Shown one piece after another: positions 46,180 through 57,385 of a DNA stretch of 64,000 nucleotides (positions are counted from its first letter, which is position 1; every line of letters starts with the position of its first letter). The DNA is from Megaustenia siamemsis (Eukaryota > Mollusca > Gastropoda > Stylommatophora > Ariophantidae). The stretch lies in the NCBI GenBank assembly GCA_032433765.1, contig JAVIAB010000051.1:50050530-50114529 (forward strand), written 5' to 3'. Below the pieces are notes generated by a model. That model searched no databases. It saw only the letters and a program-made list of their open reading frames with translations, and was not told where the DNA came from. Both the position numbers and the translations under genes were made by a program.

Positions 46180-46982
46180 GAAGTCAACGGTCACAGCATA
46201 AATAATTTGCGATATGCGGATGACACAGTCTTAATAGCAGAGGCAGAGAATGAACTACAAGAAATGATAGACATAATAGTGAAAGAAAGCAACAAGAAGG
46301 GTCTCAGTTTGAATAGTAAGAAAACAGAAGTAATGGTTATATCGAAGAAACAATCACCACCATCATGCAGCATAAAAATAAACGAGACAAATGTGAAACA
46401 AGTGCAACGTTTCAAATACTTGGGCACAATAATAACATCAGATGGGAGATGCACCACAGAAATAAAAAGCAGAATAGCTCAGGCCAAAATAGCATTTCAG
46501 AAGGTTAAAAATATCTTATGCAACAAATCTATGTCAATAAAAATGAGAAAGAGAGTTCATCGGTGCTATATAGAACCAATTCTGACCTATGGAAGCGAAT
46601 CATGGACAGTAGACAAACAAATGAAAAGACGATTGGAGGCCACAGAGATGGGATTTCTCAGAAGAATGTTGAAAGTTCCCTGGACAGATAAAAAGACCAA
46701 TGAGGAAGTTCTCAAAGAGGCCAACACAAAAAGGGAGCTCTTAAAAAACATCAGAAAGAAGCAATCAACATTTTTCGAGCACATTATGAGAAGAGGAAAG
46801 TTGAAATACTTGGTCACAACTGGCAAAATAAAAGGAAAGAGAGATCGCGGGCGACAAAGAGAGAAAATACTGGATAGCTTGGTGTCATGGCATGGAAAAC
46901 AGTCAACAACAGAACTGATACGATGCACTGTAGATAGAAGATTGTGGAGAGAAATGATCACCTACGCCAACCGGTATGGCAC

Positions 46983-46986
<4 letters not shown>
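46180..46986 (+). CDS. LINE B reverse transcriptase C-terminal region, partial but open
   Basis: About 268 codons without a stop from EVNGHSINNLRYADDTVLIA to TYANRYGT. The catalytic YADD is intact. Then ENELQEMIDIIVKESNKKGL, KQVQRFKYLGTIITSDGRC, YGSESWTVDKQMKRRLEA, EMGFLRRMLKVPW, MRRGKLKYLVTTGKIKG and the KGKRDRGRQREKILDS basic block. An open frame continues upstream to 46117, but that part is repeat sequence. Endonuclease and RT motifs A and B are absent, so the product could not retrotranspose by itself. The unbroken frame and long pure tail suggest recent insertion. Confidence 0.8.

Positions 46987-47025
<39 letters not shown>
46180..47025 (+). mobile_element. LINE B, youngest copy, inserted in a ~50-bp repeat
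   Basis: The partial ORF is described separately. The tail is 14 GAT units (46984-47025) beginning with the stop codon. The 5' truncation lies just upstream of the RT catalytic box. Repeat units on both sides show it entered an existing array. Confidence 0.92.
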
Positions 47026-47026
<1 letters not shown>

Positions 47027-47220
47027 ATAATTCCTGACTCATTTTGTCCGTATTTCTATTTATGCTATATAATTGTAAAGCTCAATTAATTTTGTTTGTA
47101 TTTCTGCCTGTGATATATAATTCTAAATACTAGTCCATCTGGCCTGACATCTACAATTTTTAAGGCCATTTCATTTTATCTGCTTTTCTATACATATTAT
47201 ATGTTTCTTTACACCACTGT
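47026..47220. repeat. Degenerate ~50-bp repeat, right block
   Basis: ATATAATTCCTGACTCATTT then TGTCCGTATTTCTATTTATG, and further units; the same unit as 46030-46179. Confidence 0.75.
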
Positions 47221-47555
47221 ATATTGTTTTGTTTTTTTAACAATAAGTATTTTATTATTTATATTTTTCTGTTCTTTATTTCTCTACAACTAACCTCTTT
47301 TCCAGCATATTTGTCTCAAGTCAGTAGTTACATTTTTCCCACATTTTTCCTCCTTCTGCCACTTCCATCTAAAACCCATTTTTATGAAAGCTTTGCTTTG
47401 ATAGAATCTGTCTGTATTAATCCTTTTTGTCATCATAAAGCCAAATGCGCCCATTTCGCCCACTCCATTCAAATATATTTCCGCTCGTTTCTCTCTCAGC
47501 ATTCACTTCTTCTAGTCGTGATATATCTCTAATAACGACGTTACAATATTCTATA
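47221..47555. other. T-rich spacer
   Basis: Degenerate echoes of the ~50-bp repeat may continue into it. No gene. Confidence 0.45.
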
Positions 47556-47556
47556 C

Positions 47557-47557
<1 letters not shown>

Positions 47558-47613
<56 letters not shown>

Positions 47614-48690
47614 AGTACCGGGCCTACTGGCGTAGGTGATCATGTCGCTCCACAATTTTCGATCTCGGCAGCTATTTATCATTTCTGTTGTTGACCTTCT
47701 GCCAAGCCATTCTCTTAAGCTGTCTGTTATTTTTTCTCTTTGCTTCCCTCTATCTCTTCGTCCCTCAATTTTCCCAGTTGTCACAATATATTCCAGTTGT
47801 TCTCTTCTCATTACATGGCCAAAAATGATGATTATCTCTTCCTAATATTGGAAATTAGTTCTCGTTTTGCTTTGACCTCTTTCAGAACGTTTTCATTACT
47901 CTTCTTAGCTGTCCATGGTATTCTCAACACTCTTCTGTAAAACCACATCTCTACAGGCTCCAGTGATTTTCTTGTTTGTTGTCCTATTGTCCATGATTCG
48001 CATCCATATGTTAAGACTGGCTTTACATAACATTTAAGCACTCTTTTTTTAGTTTCTATTGTCAAAAATGGATTGCATAGTATTTTCCTCATTTTTTGGA
48101 AAGTTGCTTTTGCCTGAGCCATTCTGCATCTCACCTCTTTTGTACATCTTCCGTCTGAGGTTAACAAAGCTCCTAAATATTTAAATTCATTTATCTGCTT
48201 TAATATTGTTCCACTTGTCTTTATTTTGCACTAAGGTGATGTCTTTTTCTTTGTTGTTACCATTACCTCTGTCTTTTTGCTATTAAGGCTGAGTCCTTTA
48301 TTTTTGCTTTCCTTCACTATAATGTCCAACATTTCTTGTAACTCATTTTCACTCTTAGCGATTAAGACTGTATCATCAGCATATTTAATAGTATTTATAT
48401 TATGACCTCCAATTGTTATTTCAGGCATATCCCTTATTGATCTAAAAATAATCTCAATAATACTATTAAACAAATCTGGTGACAGCACACAACCCTACCT
48501 AACACCCCGTTTTATTTGTTGAAACATTCCCAATTGGTTATGGCCGCTGTTTGTTGCCAGTACATGTTCTTTATTATTCTTAGATCTTTGCTGTCTACGT
48601 TTATGCTTTCTAAAATTTTGATTATTTCTTGGTGCTTTACTTTATCAAATGCCTTGGTATAATCTATGAAACATAGGTATAGATCTATTC
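47558..48690 (-). mobile_element. LINE A, long 5'-truncated copy with 18-unit CAT tail
   Basis: The tail (CAT)n is at 47558-47612. The minus strand then encodes the C-terminal domain (47811-47611: REQLEYIVTTGKIEGRRDRG, TYASRPGT), 48167-47832 (MAQAKATFQKMRKILCNP, YGCESWTIGQQTRKS), and 48488-48231 with RT motif C altered to KYADDTVLIAKSENEL. The motif B region near 48490-48510 (GV-QGCVLSP-like) is damaged, motif A lies near 48640-48670 (FIDYTKAFDKV). One A is lost at about 47822. It stops at the motif A region near 48690. Confidence 0.9.
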
Positions 48691-49265
48691 TATACTATGT
48701 ACACAAATAAAACAGCAGCAAAGGTGATATAATATCACATGATGTTATAAAATTCACAAATAACATAACTTATTTTGTTTTCTAAATAAGAAAGTATATT
48801 TATCTCGGGGAGTAGTAATAGAATACAACGCAAATGAGAGAAGAAAAGAGAATCAAGAGAATTATCTTAAGTGGGAAAAAAAAAATCAACAGAAGTATAA
48901 TAATGGAAAAGTGAATCATACGCAAACGACGCAGAAATATTGGCATTTTCTAGCAAAATCTATTTCTAGATCGCTTACACAACTCAGCGTTACCAGGAAA
49001 CTAAATAAATATTTATTTGTACTAATTATTGTACACTATTTACAACACGTCAAATTCAGGTCAGAATTAATCGAGAAATTATCAGAATTTAAAGAGTCGA
49101 TATCAAATGTTCACGTATTAGAGGTCGATGAGTTAATTTAGAAATACAAGAAACTGAATTACTATGCGGCTGAAGTACACATGGCTTTGTGGACAGGACT
49201 ATTTCGATACCATCACATCTCAGATAACTTTCAGTGGTATGAGTGCAGCTTATCCAAAAGTAAGC
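48691..49265. other. Non-coding spacer
   Basis: No recognised element. The 76-codon frame at 48911-49141 has no identifiable family. Confidence 0.5.
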
Positions 49266-49565
49266 TTTTAGTTACGACGCGGGTTTCTCTTTTTCTCTAC
49301 TCTACAACTATAATATAATTATTTCTAATTTACCACTCGGGTTTAAATATTTTCTCTACTCTACTACTCGGTTTTAACTATTTCTCTCCTCTATAACTAT
49401 GATTTATCTATTTCTCTCCTTATCAACACGGGTTTATCAATTTCTTTACTATACGTCTAGTGTTTATCTATTTCTTGACTTTGCTACACAGGATTCTCTA
49501 TTTGTATACTTTACAATAAGCGTTTCTCTATTACTCTGCCCAATTAAACCAGTTCTCTATTCCAA
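49266..49565. repeat. Degenerate ~37-bp pyrimidine-rich repeat
   Basis: Recurrent ACTCGGGTTTAACTATTTCT then CTACTCTACAACT with many changes; about eight units. Confidence 0.65.
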
Positions 49566-50446
49566 ACAGCTTCTCTGTCTCATAAGTTATTACACTCAGC
49601 GACTCGACTCACAATGACTTCTAGTCCTCATAGTTTTGGTACAAAAACAGTGTTTTGTTAATCTCGAGCAAAAGACAAATCACTGCCTGTTCATGTGTCT
49701 GACACGCCTCATTGTATTAGAACAATCACAGCAGAAATCACTAATGCTAAAGAACATTTCATTTCTCGTCTCCACTGTCATTTGTTTTATTATTATTATT
49801 CTCATTATGTTAGAACCAGCATCGCTGAAATCTGGACACAAATATAGATGATCCGTCATTCTCGAAACTGAGAGTCTCCGGCGTGACCCACGTACATAAA
49901 TTCAATTGCATTGCCTGCGATCTATTTGGGTAGACTCCTAACAATTTTTGCCTCGACAGCAGTCCCGTGGCTCACTTTTTTTTATTGTTAACTGCTCAAG
50001 GAGTTTGTAACGTATGGAGAGTGCGCAGGGGGTCCTCCAATTTTTCGTCGCTTTGGAGAGGGCTATACATCGCATACCATAGAACGGAAGGTAAAGCTGA
50101 GAGGAACCCACACATTGAAAACATCACAGGCCTAATCGATGTCTCACCTCTAGCCCACCTAGACTTCCGATTGTTCATACTATTTTGATTTTTCTCCTAC
50201 ATATAACTTAATCATCTGCTTAGTCCAACATCTACAAAAAGCAGACCTGTCTAATATTCCTCTTTATTTTCCTCGCCTTCGTTGTATACATTGCTGTAGT
50301 TTCTCTCAACCGATTTCACGGCTTGTTCTTACGTTTTTTACATTCACTTTAATAGTATAGTTTGTTCTCACTTTTCCCTCGCTTTAATAAGATTTATGCC
50401 TATATGTATACTATATAAATATATCTATCCCTAATAGGTCCATACA
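49566..50446. other. Non-coding spacer
   Basis: No gene recognised. A possible small repeat fragment with GGAGGCTATACATCGCATA-like text has no match elsewhere in the window. Confidence 0.45.
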
Positions 50447-50512
50447 AATTATGATCACTAACACCATATTCCCCCTACGCCACTTTGTGTTACGGGGCTC
50501 TTTACTTTACTA
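50447..50512 (+). mobile_element. SINE1 tail fragment
   Basis: Reads GATCACTAACACCATATTCC then CTACGCCACTTTGTGTTACG and GGGCTCTTTACTTTAC, the 3' ~65 bases of SINE1. Its 5' portion is absent. Confidence 0.75.
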
Positions 50513-50955
50513 TATGTATACTCTGACAAAGTGAATATATGTTTTTATTTCCATCCTGAGTAATTAACATGAAACCTCTTTTTCTTTGTCTCCTCTAATC
50601 ACCGTATTCACAATGTCGTCTGTCTTTATCCTTCAAAGAATTATGTTACATCTATCGTTATCTATCAGAATCATGATGACAATAATGTTAACATTTAACC
50701 TATTAATACAATGATATTCACAATATCTCATCTTGTGCTACCCTCTCAATGTCATGCAATTTTCTATGTAACGCTTGCTATTTAAGCATGCTGCTAAAAT
50801 CGGGATATATACAAATATTACATCTCATTTTTCACAACCTCAGAAATCGTGCTATTTCAAAGTTGTTTTTATTTCTTCTGTTCACCTAATGAAACGATAG
50901 TCACTATATTACATTTATAATCATGTCTGTACCCAGAGTTTCTACTTTCAAAGAG
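50513..50955. other. Non-coding spacer
   Basis: AT-rich, no feature. Confidence 0.5.
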
Positions 50956-51265
50956 TTCAGATTAGAAGTGAAGAATTGAGGGCAAACAAATCCAGGAAGA
51001 GTTCCGCAGTTATATACATAAAGGAACAACATATAGCATTAATTGGCTACGAGATAAGACAGAAAGATTCAAATATAGCACACCGAGCCTTCAACAAACG
51101 TTACAAGAACATCAGACCCATTGGTAGACTAAATGAAATATTAGGAACACTAGGAAAAATTACAACAGCAGAGACCAGCAGGAGAAGTCAAGAGAAGTGC
51201 AAAAGACCACAAACTATACCTCATCTCTTCGCCGAATGGCAAATTAGGAAGGGAAAAAGAAGACC
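50956..51265 (+). mobile_element. LINE D fragment, decayed
   Basis: The plus-strand translation gives FRLEVKN-like text, then YIKEQHIALIGYEIRQKDSN, IAHRAFNKRYKN, LNEILGTLGKI and RRSQEKCKRPQ. It aligns with the C-terminal part of the decayed D copies at 43.4-43.6 and 53.4-53.6 kb (AFNKRC, DGILETLGN). The long frame continuing past 51265 is unrelated T-rich sequence. Confidence 0.6.
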
Positions 51266-52255
51266 CAATGTCTCCCCACCCAAAGTTACTGCCCCTGTCA
51301 GATCGTCGCACACAGAATCGTCTAACATTCTACATCAAATATTGTCCACCCCAGTCAGTATCAAGATTGGCCACACTTTGTCCCTATTTCTTTTCTTGGC
51401 AAAGAATCATAATATTCTAGACGTTGTTTACAATTCTTTCTGTGTTCATAATGACATTCTTCCACAGCAATTTCTTTTTAAGGATTCGCACTTAATTATA
51501 TCTCCTGCCTTATTTTTCGTCATCCGTCTTCTGTGGTCTTCATACAAACTGGTGCTCGCTATTGATTTCTGTTTTGGGCCGTCCAAATTTTGCTGTTTTG
51601 GGATACTACTTGATTTGGCCTCTGTGTGTGTGTGTTTTTTTCGAATTCTTTCAGATTCCAATTTTTCTATTTGTTTCCCCCTATTCCATTCATATCCCCA
51701 GATTCTGTCGATTCTTTTTCATCTTTTAATTCTTGCGATCCTCTTTTGAGTTTTCCTTTCATTTCTATCATTTTGTTCATTCTCTATCCACTTCCCATTT
51801 TTCTGTTATTTTTCTTTTCTCCTCCCCTCTTTCGCCGCATTCTGTTTCTATTCTCGATTCTTCTATTATTAAGACGGTTCTAACAGTTTTTTTCATCTGT
51901 TATATTACATTTCTACATATTACATTTTCATATCAGCGTTATTTTTTCCCCATTGTTTCTGATAACATTCTACTTTCAGTTCTTTCCTAATTTGTTGTTT
52001 GAAATCAGGTCATATGTTACAATTTTTGTGTGTGTTTTTTGATAGAATCGGTATTGGATGAATGAAGGGTGACAACATACTCTTCATTCATCCATTACCT
52101 TTTCTATTCCTTTATTCCTCTAGATATTTCCGTGTTTACTCAAGCAAGGCGCTCTTTTTGCTACTTCCTTTAAATTCTATATATTTCTCATGTTTAATTG
52201 ATTCTTGTTTAATTTCTAATTAACTTAGCGAAGTCCCTAGACTAGGAACTCAATT
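51266..52255. other. T/C-rich non-coding DNA
   Basis: Strongly pyrimidine-biased plus strand (about 51600-52000). Its open frames are low-complexity Phe/Leu/Ser translations. Confidence 0.5.
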
Positions 52256-52257
52256 TT

Positions 52258-52532
52258 GGTTGTTAATCCTTTTTCCCAGGCCGCCGTGTGCACAGGGATT
52301 CCTCGCCGCACAGGCAGATAACTCCGTCTTTGGAGGTACTCAAATTTTTTTTTTCCGGTGATGAGTAACTGACGTTTCAAGCCGTGTCTCGCAGCTCAGA
52401 CAAGGAGTGGTTGCCGCAGAGAGAAATCACAAATAAAAATACTAACTGGTGCAATCGGGATGTGAACTCATAACTTCTCTGTCTCGAGACCGGCGTCTTG
52501 CCTCGAGATCAATCAGACCTCCCTACTTTTTA
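52258..52532 (-). mobile_element. Possible third tRNA-derived SINE
   Basis: On the minus strand the right end reads GGGAGGTCTGATTGATCTCG, then GACGCCGGTCTCGAGACAGA and a B-box-like GAGTTCACATCCCG, in tRNA order and spacing. The body continues left with CTGCGAGACACGGCTTGAAA and CGTCAGTTACTCATC. A single copy in this window, so termini are uncertain. Confidence 0.5.
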
Positions 52533-52599
52533 ATTTTTATTTTTGCAGTTATAATTCTCTCCTTTTTTTCTGTCCACTTTATTTCATAGTTTTATATCT

Positions 52600-53645
52600 T
52601 CATTGAAGACGAGGATGGACTACAAGATATTCCTACAAAGTAGTAAAAGCAAAAGGATCGATAAAAGAGAACCACGATCACACAAAATTCATAAATGGCA
52701 AGGGACAGCCAATATCAACATATATCACAAAGTCAACATAGGCAAAAGAGAGGGAAAGAATATTAGAAGACCTTTTGAACAACGCACCACCTACCAATTT
52801 AAAAAGCAACAACAAAAACCTCACAAGAAGGCACAAGCACTGAAACCAACATTATGAGAGGAGAAATCGAAGAAGTAATAAAATATTCAACAAGAAATAA
52901 AGGATAGACAACATACTACTAAAAATATTAGCAGCAACTGGAGAAACAGGAGTTACATGGCTGCACAGAATATTGAATGTAGCAATGTAACATCAAGAAG
53001 CTCCAGGAGATTGGTAACAAGCAATGAACGGACTAATATGGAAAAAAAGGTAGCAAGTAAGACTTCAATCGATATATAGGTATCTCCCTTCTCAGCCATG
53101 TGGAAAAGGTTGTCAAATCATCGGATAGCTATCACTATATTATCCAACAAGGAAATAACTCAAGTGGCAAAACAGGCACTCTACAATACAAATTTTCATT
53201 ACAACGAAACATGCTCAACCAATGCCAGAATTGGACAATAGAAGCAAGAACAATAAGAAAAATAACCACTTCCGAGATGAAATGTGTTAATCGAATAATA
53301 GGAAATAACCAGAGAGAGAGAGAGAGTGTGTGTAAGTGAGAGAGAGAGAGAGCAGAAATGAAGAACTGAGAAAAAATCTGGGAATAATTCCCGCCATCGA
53401 ATACATAAAAAAAGGCAATAGACAAAATAGTTTGACCCCGTCATATACAAAAATCTCAAAACCACAATAGAACAAGCTTTAAATAAACGTTGCGAGAACA
53501 CGATACCTAAATGCCGACCACGAAAACGATGGATTGATGGAATATTAGAAACATTAGGAAACATATCGGCAGCAAAGTCCAAAAGAAGTTCAAAAGACTT
53601 CAAACAATATCTTCCCTCGACGTTAAAAGGCATACGAAGAAGTTA
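52600..53645 (+). mobile_element. LINE D, long decayed copy
   Basis: Frame-broken RT remains: a linker with IHKWQGTANINIYHKV, a pre-RT line DNILLKILAATGETGVTWLH near 52915, LNQCQNWTIEARTIRKITTSEMK (as short lines near 53215-53280), EMKCVNRIIGNNQ, and a C-terminal line ALNKRCENTIPKCRPRKRW near 53475-53530, then DGILETLGN. A (GA)n run at 53310-53354 interrupts it. No working frame. Confidence 0.7.
53310..53354. repeat. (GA)n/(GT)n microsatellite
   Basis: AGAGAGAGAGAGAG, GTGTGTGT, then AGAGAGAGAGAGAG inside LINE D. Confidence 0.9.
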
Positions 53646-54220
53646 AGAATAAATATTCATTTTCATTATGTTTTCCATTGTTCTAGACTTTTGTCCATTA
53701 TATGCATTTGTTAGTTCTCTCCTTTTATTTCTTGTAATGTTTTCCCATTCCTCATTTTTCCACTTTTTCCCTTTTTTTTGCATCTTGTATTTTTTCACCC
53801 ATAAATTAGTCAAACGCATTGGTTTAATAAGCTTCTCAATGCCTCTTCTAATACAAAGTTAACTCATCCCATCTCCATAAGTTAATATTCAATGGGCTAT
53901 CTTTTACATCTTCTTTCAAAAATATTTGTGTTGTTTTTTGTTTCCATCCTTCCATTGATTTGCATTTTTATATTTTTATTCTATTATTCTCTCCTTTTCC
54001 ATTCTTCTTCGCATTCCTTTGTCAACTCTCATTGTTCACCTCATTCTTGATAGACTAACATCCCTCTCTTTACTCTCCTACCGTTTATTTACTGTTCATA
54101 TCATTTATGCCGGCCATCTCTCCGGGCCCCATCTTCCGCTGCACTTTACTCTTGTCCCATTAAAGCCTCAGTCCATATCAAGGTTTCCATTCTATGTCTT
54201 AGTATCATACGTAAAGGCTT
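53646..54220. other. T/C-rich spacer
   Basis: No gene. The 271-codon frame starting at 54019 owes most of its length to the adjacent 21-bp array. Confidence 0.5.
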
Positions 54221-54221
54221 G

Positions 54222-54818
54222 TAAAAGCCTTTATTCGTCTTGTAGAAGTCTTTATTCGTCTTGTAGAAGCCTTTATTCGTCTTGTAGAAGCCTTTATTCG
54301 TCTTGTAGAAGCCTTTATTCGTCTTGTAGAAGTCTTTATTCGTCTTGTAGAAGCCTTTATTCGTCTTGTAGAAGCGTTTATTCGTCTTGTAGAAGTCTTT
54401 ATTCGTCTTGTAGAAGTCTTTATTCGTCTTGTAGAAGTCTTTATTCGTCTTGTAGAAGTCTTTATTCGTCTTGTAGAAGTCTTTATTCGTCTTGTAGAAG
54501 TCTTTATTCGTCTTGTAGAAGTCTTTATTCGTCTTGTAGAAGTCTTTATTCGTCTTGTAGAAGTCTTTATTCGTCTTGTAGAAGCCTTTATTCGTCTTGT
54601 AGAAGTCTTTATTCGTCTTGTAGAAGTCTTTATTCGTCTTGTAGAAGTCTTTATTCGTCTTGTAGAAGCCTTTATTCGTCTTGTAGAAGCCTTTATTCGT
54701 CTTGTAGAAGTCATTATTCGTCTTGTAGAAGTCTTTATTCGTCTTGTAGAAGTCATTATTCGTCTTGTAGAAGTCTTTATTCGTCTTGTAGAAGTCTTTA
54801 TTCGTCTTGTAGAAGTAG
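54222..54818. repeat. 21-bp minisatellite (about 28 units)
   Basis: Unit GTCTTTATTCGTCTTGTAGAA with GCC/GTC alternation at one position and two TCATTA units. It encodes SLYSSCR on the plus strand and FYKTNKD or TSTRRIK on the minus strand. One plus and two minus frames are open right through. It is unrelated to the 21-bp array at 17-19 kb. Confidence 0.96.
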
Positions 54819-55864
54819 ACAGGAACAAAATTAGAAAAAGATTTCAAGTGCTGAATTTAGTTTTAGAAACAGTTTAGACGAAGTCGGCTATTAGAACAAT
54901 ATAGAGAGGTCGGTTCTGATCCTGCAGTCTTAGTCCAGAGAACATTGATCATTCCATCTTTGTCAGTAGACATCCCTCTCAGACAGTGTGTCTCCAGGCA
55001 GGCTTACTGTACACATATTCGCTTGCTACATAACGCCTCAAGTCAAACAACAGTATTTATGTACAATAAAAGCAAGTTGTGCCACATCAAATACCGAGAA
55101 ATTTCGAGAGTATAGTTCCTTTCTTTTCTTTGAAATAATAACTGTTTCTGTGGAAGAAATTACATTTACGTGTCTCAAGGTCAGCAAATTATAATGTAGC
55201 TCAGTTTTTTAGTCAAGATTAATGCTGAAATATTTGCAGAATTACCGCATGTCCTTGTCAATAGCTGGAGATGTGTCAGTAATTCTGTTTTTTTTTTTTT
55301 TTTACATTTTGAAGCATATATGTTTCTTTACTTTTCAATGAGTTGTACTTGTTGTATATTGGATTCGAAATAAAAGATAAAACGTTACTAATATGAACGT
55401 TACTCTAATTTGTTCAATTTAGTTTTGTATTTCAGTGACTATTTTTTCATTTGTACAGACCATCAAACAAAGTCTCTGGAATTGAAAAAGAAAAAAAAAG
55501 AAATCTACAAATTATGAATGCGTTTATCGCTATGCCAACTTATAGCTTTCTTTTATTTGACTCCTTGTTACAGTACCCTGATTAAATGTGTAGCGTCACA
55601 GAAAGGAGGAACGTATAATTGTTTAGCCTTGGCAAGTTAGATAGCCTGTTTTTGTGGTACTAATTTACACAATGTATATCTGGTTCCATCTATCCATCCA
55701 TCTCTTTCTGGGTTTCGATTTTACCTAGTAGCCGAATGTTTTTATGTAATAAACTCGCGCAGCGGGTTGGTTGGATGTCATTCCGCTCAGATATCCAAAC
55801 CATTTGAATCTTTGTTTTTTCAATGCAATCAATAGCTGATTAACATCCACATTTTGTTCAAAGC
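54819..55864. other. Non-coding spacer
   Basis: About 1 kb with no recognised gene. Poly-T run near 55290. Confidence 0.55.
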
Positions 55865-55879
55865 CTCACTTTTAAACTT
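55865..55879 (+). repeat. Target-site duplication, left (15 bp)
   Basis: CTCACTTTTAAACTT; a perfect second copy lies at 56138-56152 on the other side of the SINE. Confidence 0.92.
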
Positions 55880-55881
55880 GT

Positions 55882-56133
55882 GGGAGCCGCGATAGCTCAG
55901 TGGTTAGTGAACTGGACTACCACGGACAAGGGGTAGGGTTCGATCCCAACCGACGGCTTCCGGGTTCACCCAGCCTTAAATGGGTACCGGAATTTTTCGG
56001 GGAAAGTAAAGCAGCACGGGCGTAATACTGACCACATTACCCCAAAAATCATGTGCTGAAGGTCTGTAAAATATAGGGTCACTAACACCATATTTCCCTA
56101 TACGCCACTTGGCGTGACGGGGACTTTTTTTTT
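55882..56133 (+). mobile_element. SINE1, full length, flanked by target-site duplication
   Basis: Complete copy from GGGAGCCGCGATAGCTCAGT to GACGGGGACTTTTTTTTTC. Both Pol III boxes are consensus. The perfect 15-bp direct repeat around it defines the element ends and shows insertion by target-primed reverse transcription. Confidence 0.95.
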
Positions 56134-56137
56134 CTTA

Positions 56138-56152
56138 CTCACTTTTAAACTT
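56138..56152 (+). repeat. Target-site duplication, right (15 bp)
   Basis: Matches 55865-55879 exactly. Confidence 0.92.
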
Positions 56153-56792
56153 ACCTCTTCAAATTTGATTTTCTTCCATTCTTATACTTTTTAAATTTCA
56201 CATGCTATTTTACTAGCAGCAGAAATGTGGGCATAAGAAATGGTTCTATTACGTTTTTGTTTGTTTGTGCAGTCACAATCAACTGTTAACGCTTTCGTGG
56301 TAATGTAAAGCTGTAGGAAAACAAGAGAGGTGATTTCATTTACGACATTAACATATGTCGAATAGAAACAGATAAACTAGAAAAAAGAGCGAGTAGAACA
56401 TTCACTGAAACGAAACATCTGTAGGGGGGTAAAAGTAAAGGCAATTGCAAAAAGAATCAGACAATGCACGACAAAAGGACAATTAAGAGAAAACGAATTT
56501 ATTTAGAGATGTTCTAAAGAAGATTAGAGAATCGTTTGAGACAATTTAAGATACTATTAGAATCATTAAAGCTAGCTCGTTATATCAATCGCATTTTAAA
56601 TATTTGTGTAAAGTATAAAGATATGATCCAATTGACTTCAATTAATCTACTAGTTTGCTTATTAAATGTGTCCGAGGGACGGGAGTTGTTCAAATATCAA
56701 TCTTGAAGAACGTGCATTTTTTTCGTTTTCGGTGATAACGTTTTATTGAAAGATGTTTCAATGCTGGTTGCTGATAATGAGCAACTGATAAT
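56153..56792. other. Non-coding spacer
   Basis: AT-rich, nothing recognised. Confidence 0.5.
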
Positions 56793-57385
56793 AAACGCGT
56801 CAAATACTTGGACACAATAATAACATCGGATGGAAGATGCACCACGGAAATAACAAGTAGAATAGCTCATGCCAAAATAGCATTTCAGAAAATGAAAAAT
56901 ATTTTATGCAACAAATCTATGTCAATAGAAATGAGAAAGAGAGTTCATCGGTGCTATATAGATCCAGTTCTGACCTATGGAAGCGAATCATGGACAGTAG
57001 ACAAACAGGTGAAAAGACGATTAGAGGCCACAGAGATGGGATTTCTCAGAAGAATGTTGAAAAGTTCCCTGGACAGCTAAAATGACCAATGAGGAAGTTC
57101 TCAGAGGCCAAAAAAAAAGACAGCTCCTAAAAAACATCAGAAAGAAACAATCAACATTTATCGGGCACATCATGAGAAGAGGAAAGTTGGAATACCTGGT
57201 TACAAGTGACAAAATAAAAGGAAAGAGAGATCGCGGACGACAAAGAGAGAAAATACTGGATAGCTTGGTGTCATGGTATTGAAAGCAGTCAACAACAGAA
57301 CTGATACGATGCACTGTAGATAGAAGATTGTAGAGGGACATGATCGCCTACGCCAACCGGCATGGTACATGATGATGATGATGAT
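56793..57385 (+). mobile_element. LINE B, 5'-truncated copy
   Basis: Begins VKYLDTIITSDGRCTTEITS, then RKRVHRCYIDPVLTYGSESW (56808-57080), one inserted A in the KVPW region at about 57062, GHIMRRGKLEYLVTSDKIKG (57082-57282), and ends with a GATGATGATGATGATAATAA tail. Two further frame breaks lie in the C-terminal domain. Confidence 0.88.

Noticed and set aside
47417..47614. Poly-Met frame
   Set aside because: Translation of the CAT-repeat tail of LINE A.
47636..47940. Plus-strand small proteins such as MIMSLHNFRSRQLF
   Set aside because: The same text recurs opposite every LINE A copy; it is the antisense of the C-terminal domain.
50976..51749. 257-residue frame as a gene
   Set aside because: Its first third is decayed LINE D and the rest is T-rich low-complexity sequence; a chance join.
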